Shown piece after piece: positions 27,183 through 38,007 of a stretch of 64,000 nt of DNA. The stretch lies in the NCBI RefSeq assembly GCF_030683065.1, contig NZ_JAUXMX010000033.1, forward strand, positions 1-64,000, given 5' to 3'. Both the position numbers and the translations under genes were made by a program. A model generated the notes under the pieces. That model was not told the origin of the DNA and did not search any database. It was given only the letters and a program-made list of their open reading frames with translations. How positions within the stretch are numbered: position 1 is the first letter of the stretch; each line of letters begins with the position of its first letter. This stretch comes from Pseudomonas sp. (GTDB lineage: Bacteria; Pseudomonadota; Gammaproteobacteria; Pseudomonadales; Pseudomonadaceae).

Positions 27183-28286
27183 TTAGGCCAGGGCCTCGGT
27201 GTTGGTTTTGGCTTTGCGCTGCGCCCACTGCAATTTCAGCCGTGGCCGATAGAGAATCAGCACGTCACAGGCGAGCAGGAAGAACAGCATCATGCCTTGG
27301 AACAATTGGGTGATCGCTTGCGGCAAATTCATGGTCATCTGTGCGTTCTCGCCGCCCAGGTACAGCAGGGCCATCAACAGGCTGGCAAACAGAATGCCGA
27401 GCGGGTTGAGGCGGCCGAGAAAGGCCACGGTGATCGCCGCGTAGCCGTAACCGGGGGAGACCTGCGGCACCAGTTGGCCAATCGGCCCGGCCACTTCACC
27501 GACACCCGCCAACCCGGCCAGGCCGCCGCTGACCAGCAGGGCAAACCACACCAGGCGCTTCTCGCGAAAGCCGACAAAGCCGGCGGCGCGGCGGTCGAGG
27601 CCGAGCACCTTGATCTGAAAACCGAGAAAGCTCTTGTGCAGCAGCACCCACACCGCCACCAGCGCCAGCAGGGCGAAGTAGAGGCCGCCGTGCAGGCGGC
27701 CATCCTCGCTGACCAGCGGCAGGCGGCTAGCATCGCCAAACATCGCCGACTCAGGGAAGTTGAAGCCAGCCGGGTCCTTCAGCGGGCCATGCACGAAGAA
27801 CAGCAGCAGGTTCAGCGCGATGTAGTTGAGCATGATGCTGGTGAGGATTTCGTTGGCATTGAACTGGGTGCGCAGCCAGGCGGTCAGGCCGCCCCAGGCC
27901 GCACCGCCTACCATACCCGCCAGCACCACCCACACCAGCGCCCAGCGGCTGTCCCAGTCGATCAGCTGGATGGCCATGGCGCTGCCGGCCAGTGCGCCGA
28001 GCAGCAGCTGACCTTCGGCGCCGATATTCCAGATGCGCGCCTGGTAGGCCACCGCCAGACCAAGGGCGCAGAGCAGAATCGGCAGCGCCTTGACCAGCAG
28101 TTCGGAGACGCCATACCAGTCGGTCAGCGGCGCGATCAGCAGGGTGTGCAGGGTGTCCAGCGGGTCGTGGCCGAGCAGAGCGAACAGCAGTGCGCCGCTG
28201 CACAGGGTCAGTACCGCCGCGAGCAGCGGCGACAGCCAGAGCATGGCGCGTGATTGCTGGCCGCGCGGTTCGAGGGATAGCAGCAT
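27183..28286 (-). CDS. ABC transporter permease for purines/nucleosides (first permease)
   Basis: A 367-aa inner-membrane permease pairing with the protein at 26236-27162. The family signature is AYQARIWNIGAEGQLLLGAL near residues 78-97 (equivalent to the IGAEGQ word in YufP-type permeases). About ten helices are predicted by eye. GGAG lies six bases before the ATG, and only 11 bp separate it from the ATPase stop. Confidence 0.9.
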   Translation of the reverse strand: MLLSLEPRGQQSRAMLWLSPLLAAVLTLCSGALLFALLGHDPLDTLHTLLIAPLTDWYGVSELLVKALPILLCALGLAVAYQARIWNIGAEGQLLLGALAGSAMAIQLIDWDSRWALVWVVLAGMVGGAAWGGLTAWLRTQFNANEILTSIMLNYIALNLLLFFVHGPLKDPAGFNFPESAMFGDASRLPLVSEDGRLHGGLYFALLALVAVWVLLHKSFLGFQIKVLGLDRRAAGFVGFREKRLVWFALLVSGGLAGLAGVGEVAGPIGQLVPQVSPGYGYAAITVAFLGRLNPLGILFASLLMALLYLGGENAQMTMNLPQAITQLFQGMMLFFLLACDVLILYRPRLKLQWAQRKAKTNTEALA

Positions 28287-28297
28287 GGAAAACTCCG

Positions 28298-29872
28298 TCA
28301 GCTCAGGCGTGCAGCAGGCGCTGCGAGCGGGCTTGTAATGAGGGGCAGTGGAGCGAATTCACCGGCCATCCAGCGGCCGACTTCAACGGCCTCGGTGGTG
28401 GCCGTGGCTGCCAGGGGCGAGAGCTTGCCGCTGCACAGCGCGCCAATGCGGTCGCTGATCTGCAGCAGCTCATCCAGGTCTTCGGAGATCACCACAATCG
28501 CCGCACCCGCATCGCGCAGGGCAATCAGCGCGCGATGAATCGCCGCCGCCGCGCCCACGTCCACGCCCCAGGTTGGGTGCGCGGCGACCAGCAGCTTGGG
28601 CTGCTGCAGAATCTCGCGGCCGAGGATAAATTTCTGCAGGTTGCCACCGGACAGGCTGCGCGCCGGCGCATCGGCATCCGGGGTTTTCACCGCAAAGCGC
28701 TGGATGATCTGGTCAGCCAGGGCGCGTACCTTGCCGCGCTGAATCAGCCCTTTGCTGACTAAACCTTGCTGAAACGCGGTGAGCAGCGCGTTGTCGCTCA
28801 GGCTCATGTCCGGCACCGCGCCATGGCCCAGACGCTCGGCCGGGACAAAGGCCAGGCCCAGTTTGCGCCGTGCATCCGGGTACAGGTCGGCAATCGGTTG
28901 CGTGTCCAGGCTGATGCGTTCGCGCTCGCTGCGCGGCAGGCGGGTTTCGCCGCTGAGCAGGGCCAGCAGCTCGTCCTGACCATTGCCGGCGACCCCGGCG
29001 ATGCCGACGATTTCGCCGCTGCGCACCTCCAGGCGGATCTGGCTGAGGGTGCAGCCGAACGGGTCGGCGTTGTGCCAGCTGAGGTCGTCCACGCGCAAAC
29101 GCGGCAGGCCGCCCGTGACTTTCGGGTAGCTGCTTTCCAGCCCTTCAGCGTCGCCGACCATCAGCCGCGCCAGCTGTAGGTCGCTGCATTCGGCCGGCAC
29201 GCAATGCCCCGAGACCTTACCGCCGCGCAGCACCGTGGCGCTCTGGCACAGGGCGCGCACCTCGCCGAGCTTGTGGCTGATAAACAGAATGCTGCAGCCC
29301 TCGGCCGCCAGACGGCGCAGGGTAACGAATAGCTCGTCGGCCTCCTGCGGGGTCAGCACCGAGGTAGGTTCATCAAGAATCAGCAGTTTGATGTCCTGCA
29401 TCAGGCAACGGACGATCTCCACCCGCTGCCGCTCGCCGATGGACAGGCTGTGCACCAGCCGGCCCGGTTCCAGGGCCATGCCATAGCGCTGCGAGACTTC
29501 GCGAATCTTCGGCTCCAGCTGCTTCGGCGTACCGGCCGCTGCGCCCATGGCCAGGGCGATGTTCTCTGCGACCGTCAGGGTCTCGAACAGCGAGAAATGC
29601 TGGAACACCATGCCCACACCCAGACTGCGCGCCATAGCCGGATCACGCATCTTCAACATCTCGCCCTGCCAGCGAATCTCGCCGCTGTCAGGTTGGGTAA
29701 CGCCGTAGATGATCTTCATCAGGGTGCTTTTGCCAGCACCGTTCTCGCCGAGCAGCGCATGGATTTCCCCAGGCGCAATGCTCAGGTCGATACGGTCGTT
29801 GGCCAGGCAGCCGGGGTAGCGCTTGCTGATACCGCTCAGCTGCAAGCGTGGAATAGCAGGGGAACTGGACAT
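28298..29872 (-). CDS. ABC transporter ATP-binding protein for purines/nucleosides
   Basis: A 524-aa fused double ATPase. The first domain has Walker A GENGAGKST (residues about 41-49), signature LSIGERQRVEI and Walker B LLILDEPTSVLTP. The second has a degenerate Walker A, GVAGNGQDEL, and signature LSGGNLQKFI, as in RbsA/YufO-type transporters. It energises uptake by the two permeases downstream. It is the first gene of the minus-strand set and diverges from a CitMHS transporter gene. Confidence 0.92.
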   Translation of the reverse strand: MSSSPAIPRLQLSGISKRYPGCLANDRIDLSIAPGEIHALLGENGAGKSTLMKIIYGVTQPDSGEIRWQGEMLKMRDPAMARSLGVGMVFQHFSLFETLTVAENIALAMGAAAGTPKQLEPKIREVSQRYGMALEPGRLVHSLSIGERQRVEIVRCLMQDIKLLILDEPTSVLTPQEADELFVTLRRLAAEGCSILFISHKLGEVRALCQSATVLRGGKVSGHCVPAECSDLQLARLMVGDAEGLESSYPKVTGGLPRLRVDDLSWHNADPFGCTLSQIRLEVRSGEIVGIAGVAGNGQDELLALLSGETRLPRSERERISLDTQPIADLYPDARRKLGLAFVPAERLGHGAVPDMSLSDNALLTAFQQGLVSKGLIQRGKVRALADQIIQRFAVKTPDADAPARSLSGGNLQKFILGREILQQPKLLVAAHPTWGVDVGAAAAIHRALIALRDAGAAIVVISEDLDELLQISDRIGALCSGKLSPLAATATTEAVEVGRWMAGEFAPLPLITSPLAAPAARLS

Positions 29873-30180
29873 GGACAGAGGCTCGGAAATGACAACTGCC
29901 CGAGCTAAAGCAAAAAGCTGGCCAGTAAGTCAGAAAATAAATCGCTGCGGCACGCGGGGCCTGGGGCTGGCGCTGCATTGCTGCTGTGCCCTGTGCTGGT
30001 GCGCAATCAGGCTTATGTGGCTCCAGATTAGGTCGCGCAGCGACATATCCGCTGACAAACGGGCCTGGTTACAGGCTTCGGCTAAAGGTTGGTGAAAGGT
30101 TAGTGAAAGGTTCGGCCTTTAGCGTGCCTGCGGTTGTGCGTACGCACGCCAACTCACAAGAACAAATAGGGGTATTCGGT
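29873..30180. other. Divergent intergenic region
   Basis: About 300 bp between the ATPase and the CitMHS gene. It contains a 12-bp perfect palindrome GTGCGTACGCAC (30136-30147) and a direct repeat of GTGAAAGGTT (30095-30112). Either could be a regulator site; no gene is visible. Confidence 0.45.
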
Positions 30181-31494
30181 TTGTTGACTCTGATTGGTCT
30201 GTTGACCATTTGTAGCCTGGTAGTGCTTTTACTTATTGGGCGCATGTCGCCCGTCCTGCCCTTGATTGTGGTCCCGTTGCTCGGGGCGCTGGCCGCCGGC
30301 TTCGGCCCCGAGGCCATTTCCGGATTCTTCACCGATGGCGTCGGCCGGGTCATGGCGATCGCCACTATGTTCATTTTCGCCATCACCTTCTTCGGGGTGC
30401 TGCAGGACACCGGCCTGTTCCGCCCGCTGATCAACGGCATGGTGAAACTGACCCGTGGCAATGTGATCGCGGTGACCGTCGCCACGGCGGTGATCGGCAT
30501 GCTCGCCCACCTCGATGGGGCCGGTGCGACCACCTTCCTGCTGACCATCCCGGCCCTGCTGCCGCTGTACAAGCAATTGCGCATGAGCCCCTACCTGATG
30601 CTGCTGTTGCTGGCCCTCGGTGCCGGTATCTTCAACATGCTGCCCTGGGCCGGCCCGCTGGGTCGCGCTTCGGCCGTCACTGGCATCGATGTGACCGAGC
30701 TATGGCGCCCGCTGATTGCCGTGCAGGCGGTGGGGGTGGTGTTGCTGGTCGCCCTGGCCGCGTTGCTTGGCTGGCGTGAGCAGCGGCGCATTGCCTCGGG
30801 GGCTGCCTTGGCCGATGACGGTGTACTGGTGGAAACCAGCAATGCCCTGGGCGAGATCAGCGACGAGGAGCGCGCCCTGGAACGCCCCGCACGGCTCTGG
30901 CTGAATAGCGGGCTGTTTCTGCTGGTGCTGGTGTCGCTGTTCGCCGGCGTGCTGCCGGCCGGCTACATCTTTATGATCGGCCTGTCGCTGGCGTTGCTAC
31001 TCAACTACCCCGGCGGTAAGGCGCAGATGCAACGCATCGCGGCGCATTCGCCCGCGGCGCTGAGCATGGGCATGATCATCCTGGCGGCTGGCTCGATGCT
31101 CGGTATCTTCACCGGCACCGGCATGCTCACCTCCATCGCCCAAGATCTGGTGCAGGTGCTGCCCGCACCGCTGGTTGGCCAATTGCATATCGTGCTCGGC
31201 CTGTTCGGCTTGCCGATGGAGCTGATGCTGAGCACCGACGCCTACTACTTCGGCCTGCTCCCGGTGACCCTGGAAGTGGTCGGCAACCAGGGCGTCGACG
31301 CCGCCTCGGTGGTCTATGCGCTGATCATCGGCAACATCATAGGCACCTTTATCAGCCCGTTCTCACCGGCGCTGTGGCTGGCCCTGGGCCTGGCTGGCCT
31401 GGATCTGGGCCGACACATTCGCTACTCGCTGTGGTGGATGTGGGGCTTCTCGCTGGTGCTGTTCGGCGCGGCTTGGGCTATGGGGCTGTTTTAA
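30181..31494 (+). CDS. CitMHS-family metal-citrate/proton symporter-like transporter
   Basis: A 437-aa inner-membrane carrier with about eleven to twelve helices. Segments typical of CitMHS are MFIFAITFFGVLQDTGLF and GMLAHLDGAGATTFLLTIPA, then STDAYYFGLLPV with Asp and Tyr near the C-terminal third. Family members import citrate complexed with divalent metals. The start is chosen as TTG at 30181 because AGGGG lies eight bases upstream and it gives the normal family length; upstream in-frame ATG codons would add about 65 residues of non-membrane sequence. It diverges from the purine transporter operon; a shared regulator is possible but unseen. Confidence 0.85.
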   Translation: MLTLIGLLTICSLVVLLLIGRMSPVLPLIVVPLLGALAAGFGPEAISGFFTDGVGRVMAIATMFIFAITFFGVLQDTGLFRPLINGMVKLTRGNVIAVTVATAVIGMLAHLDGAGATTFLLTIPALLPLYKQLRMSPYLMLLLLALGAGIFNMLPWAGPLGRASAVTGIDVTELWRPLIAVQAVGVVLLVALAALLGWREQRRIASGAALADDGVLVETSNALGEISDEERALERPARLWLNSGLFLLVLVSLFAGVLPAGYIFMIGLSLALLLNYPGGKAQMQRIAAHSPAALSMGMIILAAGSMLGIFTGTGMLTSIAQDLVQVLPAPLVGQLHIVLGLFGLPMELMLSTDAYYFGLLPVTLEVVGNQGVDAASVVYALIIGNIIGTFISPFSPALWLALGLAGLDLGRHIRYSLWWMWGFSLVLFGAAWAMGLF

Positions 31495-31499
31495 GCCGC

Positions 31500-31648
31500 G
31501 AGGCTCCGCTGCCCAGTCGCGGCTAAAGCCCCTCTCACAAAGTGTATTGATCAGTTGGCGGCACTCCGCTTTAGCCCCGACTGAGTGTCGCCCAGCCCGC
31601 TCTCACAGCGCGCGTTGAATCGTGGGAGGGGCTTTAGCCGCGACAGGA
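31500..31648. repeat. REP/REPIN cluster
   Basis: GTCGCGGCTAAAGCCCCTC (about 31514-31532) faces CGTGGGAGGGGCTTTAGCCGCGAC (31620-31643), and a middle word GCTTTAGCCCCGACTGAG lies between. The cluster separates convergent genes and may terminate both transcripts. Confidence 0.75.
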
Positions 31649-31649
31649 T

Positions 31650-32234
31650 CTAGAGCGGCAGTAACTCAATCCGCCCACGGCTGATATCCGCCAGCAGTCG
31701 TTGCAGCTCGGCGAGGCGTGGTGCAGGGATGGCCAGGTGCAGTTCGGCGCCAGTGGCGTCGTAGTTTTCTTGTTGCAGCAGGCAGTCAAGGTCGTTCAGG
31801 CGCGCTTTCAGCAGCGGCAGTTCGGCGAACAGGCAATGGCAGCGGTATTGGTCGCGGGCCACCAGTTGGATGCGCGAGGCGGCTTGCAGGCATTTGTTGG
31901 CGCTACCGCCATAAGCGCGGGCCAGGCCGCCGGTGCCGAGCTGGATGCCGCCGTAAAAGCGAATCACCAGCACCGCCACCTGATCCATCTCCTGCGCCTC
32001 GATCGCCGCGAGTATCGGTCGGCCTGCGGTGCCGCCGGGTTCGCCGTCATCGCTGAAACGGTACTGCTGGCCCACTTTCCAGGCCCAGCAGTTGTGGCTG
32101 GCGCTGGCATCGCTGTGGGCTGCGATAAACGCCTGCGCCTCGGTCGCGCTGGCAACCGGCGCGGCGAGGGCAATAAAGCGGCTTTTGCGAATCTCCTCGC
32201 GGTACTCGCAAGGGCCTGGCAGGGTAAAGGGCAT
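31650..32234 (-). CDS. IMPACT/YigZ family protein
   Basis: A 194-aa protein of the UPF0029/IMPACT family. The family signature is visible as FSDDGEPGGTAGRPIL and VVIRFYGGIQLGTGGLARAYG-like sequence (here LVIRFYGGIQLGTGGLARAY) at about residues 60-107. The yeast and mouse relatives modulate translation control through GCN1; the bacterial role is not established. The start overlaps the stop of the upstream TetR gene by one base (TGATG), so the two are translationally coupled. Confidence 0.9.
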   Translation of the reverse strand: MPFTLPGPCEYREEIRKSRFIALAAPVASATEAQAFIAAHSDASASHNCWAWKVGQQYRFSDDGEPGGTAGRPILAAIEAQEMDQVAVLVIRFYGGIQLGTGGLARAYGGSANKCLQAASRIQLVARDQYRCHCLFAELPLLKARLNDLDCLLQQENYDATGAELHLAIPAPRLAELQRLLADISRGRIELLPL

Positions 32235-32905
32235 CAGGCGTCTTTGGCCGGCGGCGTCAGGCCGCAGCCCTTGAGGATGATGCGGATCAGGTTGTCGCCG
32301 GCCTCTTGGTAATCCTGCTTGGTCAGGCGCGAACGGCCGCTAACGCGGCAGATCTGCGAGGTGAAGTCGGCGTAGTGTTGGGTGCTGCCCCACAACAGGA
32401 ATATCAGGTGCACAGGGTCGACCGGGTCCATCTTGCCGGCGGCACTCCAGGCTGCGAATACCGCAGCCCGGCCGCGGAACCAGGTTTGATAATCCTGGCT
32501 GAGCATCTGCGAGAGGGTTTCGCCGCCGCTGATCACCTCCATGGCGTAAATACGCGAGGCTTTCGGGTGGCGACGGGAGAACTCCATTTTGGCGCGAATA
32601 TAGCCGGCCAGTGCTGTGGCCGGATCATCGTCGACGGTCAGGTTGTTGAAGGTGCTGTCCCACAGTTCGAGGATGTTACTCAGCACCGCTTGGTACAGGC
32701 CCAGCTTGTTGTTGAAGTAATAGTGCAGGTTGGCCTTGGGCAGGCCGACGTTCTGCGCGATGGTGTTCATGCTGGTGCCTTTGAAACCGTGACGGGCGAA
32801 CTCTTCTTCGGCGGCCTTGATGATTGCGTCTTCGTTTTTCTGCCGAATACGTCCGGCCGGTTTGCAGGTTGGGTCGGCACAGTGCGCGAGTACTTCAACA
32901 GTCAT
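32234..32905 (-). CDS. TetR-family regulator, RutR/PydR-like
   Basis: A 223-aa TetR regulator. The N-terminal HTH reads EFARHGFKGTSMNTIAQNVG and LPKANLHYYFNNKLGLY, followed by a ligand domain with SRIYAMEVISGGETL, as in RutR-like regulators of pyrimidine or beta-alanine-type catabolism. The start at 32905 (MTVEVLAHC) aligns with family N-termini; a longer frame from 33085 would overlap the LysR gene. A Cys pair near the N-terminus is unusual. It lies next to the bau genes, so it may respond to pyrimidine breakdown products that feed beta-alanine; this is inference. Confidence 0.85.
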   Translation of the reverse strand: MTVEVLAHCADPTCKPAGRIRQKNEDAIIKAAEEEFARHGFKGTSMNTIAQNVGLPKANLHYYFNNKLGLYQAVLSNILELWDSTFNNLTVDDDPATALAGYIRAKMEFSRRHPKASRIYAMEVISGGETLSQMLSQDYQTWFRGRAAVFAAWSAAGKMDPVDPVHLIFLLWGSTQHYADFTSQICRVSGRSRLTKQDYQEAGDNLIRIILKGCGLTPPAKDA

Positions 32906-33081
32906 GGGCGATTCCGCAGTGGTCAGGTTTTCGGACGCTTGCACTGATACCCCAGCGCCGCTCAGGTGACAAGCGCAAGGGGCAGAAAAACCGATGCAGT
33001 TATGCTGCAACCCGGCTTGTGCACCAGGCTTGTGCGTGTAGGTGGCGTGCTGCGGCCCTGGCGGTGTGTCTTGGAGATCGC

Positions 33082-34002
33082 TCAACCGCTTGCCGCCAGG
33101 CCCTCAAGAAAGCTTTCCAGCACCAGGTGCGGGCGGCGGCCCTTGCGGGTGACGGCGGCCAGGCTGACGTCGTAGAAGCGCGAGTCTGCTTTCAGCGCAC
33201 GCAGGCGACCCTGCTGTACCCAGGCTGCCGCGTAGTGGTCGGGCAAGTAGCCGATAAAGCGTCCGGTAAGAATCAGAAAAGCCATGCCCTCACGGTCCGA
33301 GGCGCTGGCGGTGCAGTTGAGCACCTGATAGTGGCTCTGCACCTCAGGCGGCAGGCGAAAGGTCGGTGCAATGGCGTCCTGGTCATTTAAACGCGGGTCT
33401 TCAAGCTGCTGGTCGTCGACATAGAACAGTGGGTGACCAACTGCGCAGTAGAGCAGCGAACGCTCGTCGTACAGCGTCTGGTAGTCCAGCCCCGACAGTG
33501 CGCCGGCCTGCGGCACCACGCCGATATGCAGGCGGCCGTCGAGCACGCCTTGCTCGACCTCGCTCGGCGGGGTCATGCGGATGTGGATGCGCACGTCCGG
33601 GCCGCGCTCCTTGAGCCGTGCCAGGGCATTGGTGATGCGCATGTGCGGCACCGTCACCAGGTTGTCGGTCAGGCCGATATTCAGCTCGCCGCGCAGGTGT
33701 TGATGGAGGCCGTTGACCTCGGTGCGAAAGCTTTCCAGCGCCGCCAGCAGTTGCTGGGTCGACTGGTACACCTCGCGGCCTTCCTCGGTCAGGGCAAAGC
33801 CGGCGCGGCCGCGCTGGCACAGGCGCAAACCGAGGCGTTGTTCGAGGTCACTCATCTGCTGGCTGATCGCCGAGCGGCCGATCCCCAGTACGCTCTCGGC
33901 GGCAGAAAAACCGCCGCACTCGGCCACGCTGCGAAACAGCTTGAGCAGGCGGATATCGAAGTCACTGACCTGGGCCAGGGGAGCTGGGCGGCGCGTGCTC
34001 AT
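33082..34002 (-). CDS. bauR: LysR-family activator of beta-alanine catabolism
   Basis: A 306-aa LysR regulator with HTH FRSVAECGGFSAAESVLGIG and SAISQQMSDLEQRLGLRLC and an effector domain from about residue 100. It diverges from bauA across 156 bp, the same arrangement as BauR (PA0133) and bauA in P. aeruginosa, where BauR activates the pathway in response to beta-alanine. A palindrome overlapping its own start region (34005-34025) may serve autoregulation. Confidence 0.85.
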   Translation of the reverse strand: MSTRRPAPLAQVSDFDIRLLKLFRSVAECGGFSAAESVLGIGRSAISQQMSDLEQRLGLRLCQRGRAGFALTEEGREVYQSTQQLLAALESFRTEVNGLHQHLRGELNIGLTDNLVTVPHMRITNALARLKERGPDVRIHIRMTPPSEVEQGVLDGRLHIGVVPQAGALSGLDYQTLYDERSLLYCAVGHPLFYVDDQQLEDPRLNDQDAIAPTFRLPPEVQSHYQVLNCTASASDREGMAFLILTGRFIGYLPDHYAAAWVQQGRLRALKADSRFYDVSLAAVTRKGRRPHLVLESFLEGLAASG

Positions 34003-34004
34003 TG

Positions 34005-34025
34005 TTTAGTAACCAGTTAACTAAA
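34005..34025. promoter_or_regulatory. Candidate BauR binding palindrome
   Basis: TTTAGT (34005-34010), nine bases AACCAGTTA, then ACTAAA (34020-34025) form a 21-bp inverted repeat of the LysR T-N11-A kind, two bases from the bauR start codon and about 135 bp before bauA. Confidence 0.5.
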
Positions 34026-34158
34026 GTTAAGAAGAGTGTGGTTTTACTGAATGTATGCCCGTGGCACCTTGTATGGCAACAGATTCGCTTTTGCTTGGTG
34101 GGATCGCCGTCCAGCCGCTCCCGCAAAATAATCAAGTCGCCCATACGCGAGGCCGCCG

Positions 34159-35505
34159 ATGAACATGCCGCAAACCGCCACCCCGTCACTGGCCAGCCAG
34201 CTCAAGCTGGATGCCCACTGGATGCCATTTACCGCCAACCGCAGCTTTCAGCGCGACCCACGCCTGATCGTCGCCGCTGAAGGCAGTTGGCTGACCGACG
34301 ACCAAGGTCGCAAGATCTATGACAGTCTGTCCGGATTGTGGACCTGCGGCGCTGGTCACTCGCGCAAGGAAATCCAGGAAGCGGTGGCCAAGCAGCTTGG
34401 CACCCTCGACTACTCGCCGGGCTTTCAGTACGGCCACCCGCTGTCCTTTCGGCTGGCCGAGCAGATCGCCGACCTGATGCCGGGCGACCTCAATCACGTG
34501 TTCTTCACCGGCTCCGGCTCCGAGTGTGCCGACACCGCAGTGAAAATGGCCAAGGCCTATTGGCGCCTGAAAGGCCAGCCGGCCAAGACCAAGTTCATCG
34601 GTCGCGCCCGTGGCTACCACGGCGTCAACATCGCCGGCACCAGCCTCGGCGGCATGGGTGGCAACCGCAAGATGTACGGCCAGTTCATGGACGTCGACCA
34701 CCTGCCGCACACCTTGCAGCCGCACCTGGCCTACACCAACGGCATGGCCGCGACCGGCGGCGTCGAGTTGGCCAATGAACTGCTCAAACTGATCGAGCTG
34801 CACGATGCCTCGAACATCGCCGCGGTGATCGTCGAACCGATGTCTGGCTCGGCTGGCGTAATCGTGCCGCCAGTAGGCTATTTGCAGCGTCTGCGTGAAA
34901 TTTGCACCCAGCACAACATCCTGCTGATCTTCGACGAAGTGATCACCGCCTTCGGCCGCTTGGGCACCTGGAGCGGTGCCGAGTACTTCGGCGCGACCCC
35001 GGACATCATCAACGCAGCCAAGCAGATCACCAATGGCGCGATTCCCCTGGGTGCGGTGATCGCCAGCAGCGAGATCTACAACACCTTCATGCAGCAGGCC
35101 ACGCCCGAGCACATGGTCGAGTTCACCCACGGCTACACCTACTCGGCCCACCCGGTGGCCTGCGCCGCCGGCCTGGCCTCGCTGGAGCTGCTCAAACGCG
35201 AGAATCTGTTGCAGCAGTCCGCCGAGTTGGCGCCCAAATTCGGCGCCGCCTTGCATGGCCTCAAAGGCAGCAAGCATGTCATCGACATCCGCAACTGCGG
35301 CCTGGCCGGCGCACTGCAGATTGCCCCGCGCGACGGCGACCCGGTGATCCGCCCGTTCGAGGCCGGCATTGCCCTGTGGAAGGCCGGCTTCTACGTGCGC
35401 TTCGGTGGCGACACCCTGCAGTTCGGGCCAACCTTCAACGCCAAAATGGAAGACCTCGACCGGGTGTTCAACGCCGTCGGCGACGCATTGAACAAGCTGG
35501 ATTGA
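34159..35505 (+). CDS. bauA: Beta-alanine:pyruvate aminotransferase BauA
   Basis: A 448-aa class III PLP aminotransferase that converts beta-alanine and pyruvate to malonate semialdehyde and alanine, and also accepts other omega-amino acids. The PLP-binding Lys288 sits in AAKQITNGAIPLG; FFTGSGSECADTA binds cofactor phosphate, and FDEVITAFGRLG carries the PLP-contact Asp. The sequence closely follows the P. aeruginosa BauA I recall, including SGLWTCGAGHSRKEIQEAV. GAGG six bases before the ATG at 34159 supports the start. The gene is followed 76 bp downstream by the semialdehyde dehydrogenase. Confidence 0.93.
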   Translation: MNMPQTATPSLASQLKLDAHWMPFTANRSFQRDPRLIVAAEGSWLTDDQGRKIYDSLSGLWTCGAGHSRKEIQEAVAKQLGTLDYSPGFQYGHPLSFRLAEQIADLMPGDLNHVFFTGSGSECADTAVKMAKAYWRLKGQPAKTKFIGRARGYHGVNIAGTSLGGMGGNRKMYGQFMDVDHLPHTLQPHLAYTNGMAATGGVELANELLKLIELHDASNIAAVIVEPMSGSAGVIVPPVGYLQRLREICTQHNILLIFDEVITAFGRLGTWSGAEYFGATPDIINAAKQITNGAIPLGAVIASSEIYNTFMQQATPEHMVEFTHGYTYSAHPVACAAGLASLELLKRENLLQQSAELAPKFGAALHGLKGSKHVIDIRNCGLAGALQIAPRDGDPVIRPFEAGIALWKAGFYVRFGGDTLQFGPTFNAKMEDLDRVFNAVGDALNKLD

Positions 35506-35581
35506 GGCAACGACAACACAACTACTTGGCTGGATGCTGCGACCTTCATCCACCCTACAGAATTCGATCACGGAGATCTTT

Positions 35582-37078
<1,497 letters not shown>

Positions 37079-37101
37079 GAGTGGGTAGGGTGGTAAACGA
37101 G

Positions 37102-37130
37102 AAGGTCAGTCGCGAGACTGGCCTTTTTGC
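37102..37130 (+). terminator. Intrinsic terminator of the bauA-bauC unit
   Basis: AAGGTCAGTC (37102-37111) and GACTGGCCTT (37116-37125) pair with one mismatch around a GCGA loop and run into TTTTT. Confidence 0.82.
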
Positions 37131-38007
37131 TTTTGTGGAGCAACGCATGATCCGACCTGCACCGCGTAGGATGTGGTTGAGCGGAGCGATACCCATCAAA
37201 CTCTGGAACGCAACAGCGATTACTGGCTCGGATTGCGTTGTATATGTACCCGCCGCAAAGGCGGTGCCTCTGATATTGGTTTCGCCCTTACGGCGAGTCA
37301 CTTTTTGAAGTCGCCAAAAAAGTAACCAAAAACGCTTGCCCCGCCATCCGGCCCGCCTGCGGCGGGTTCCCTCACTCCATCATTGCTCCGAGGGCCCGCC
37401 GCGAAGGGCCATCCCTGGCCCATCGCGGCTTTCGCGGCATCCATGCCGCTCAACCCTCTCCGCAACGATTCCGTTCGGCCTCCTGAAGGGGCGCTTGGCA
37501 TCGCCTGATAGATCTCACCCAATTACTAAACAAATCAAAAGCACCGCCCACGCGAAGGGTGGGCGGTGCCGGCTTGTGATCGTGCCCACGCTCCAGCGTG
37601 GGCACGATCGGAGCTCTTCGCTGTTGATTCCACAAATCCCCCAGGCGACGCGGTCCCTGATCCCGTCAGGAGGCGAGTGGAGGTGCTGTGTAGAGGGGCG
37701 TTTGGCATGGATGCCAAACGAGGAGCGATGGGCCAGGGATGGCCCTTCGTGACGACCCTCGGAACAGTGCCGGAGCGAGGGAAGTTGAGCGAAGCGAAAC
37801 CCGTATGCCGGGCGCGCTTTCTCTTTGGTTACTTTCTCTTTCGCGCGAGCAAAGAGAAAGTGACTCGCCGTAAGGGCGAAACACGTCGTGTCGTGTTGGC
37901 GCATGTTTTGTGAGGCTCAATGGTGGACAAGCTTCGCGTTGTCCATCCTACGGATGTCCAGGCTACTTGCTGCTGATTGTTCTGCAGGGGCTGTCAGGCA
38001 AGCTTGA
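37131..38007. other. Gene-free repeat-rich region
   Basis: About 880 bp between bauC and the next gene. It holds the long inverted-repeat element, partial copies of the GTAGGATG...GAGCG repeat near 37166-37196 and 37920-37955, and no gene I can support. Confidence 0.6.
37283..37885. repeat. Long imperfect inverted-repeat element
   Basis: The left arm (37283 to about 37510) begins TTTCGCCCTTACGGCGAGTC; the right arm (about 37629-37885) ends GACTCGCCGTAAGGGCGAAA, its exact complement. The arms remain alignable over about 230-250 bp through a shared middle word, GGGCCATCCCTGGCCCATCG versus CGATGGGCCAGGGATGGCCC. The centre holds two hairpins: GCACCGCCCAC/GGTGGGCGGTGC at 37540-37568 and GTGCCCACGCTCCAGCGTGGGCAC at 37583-37606. 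No transposase is encoded. Frames within it are repeat by-products. Confidence 0.75.

Noticed and set aside
37336..37913. Open frames in both directions inside the long inverted repeat
   Set aside because: Palindromic repeat DNA gives mirror frames on both strands with near-identical translations; none has a ribosome site.
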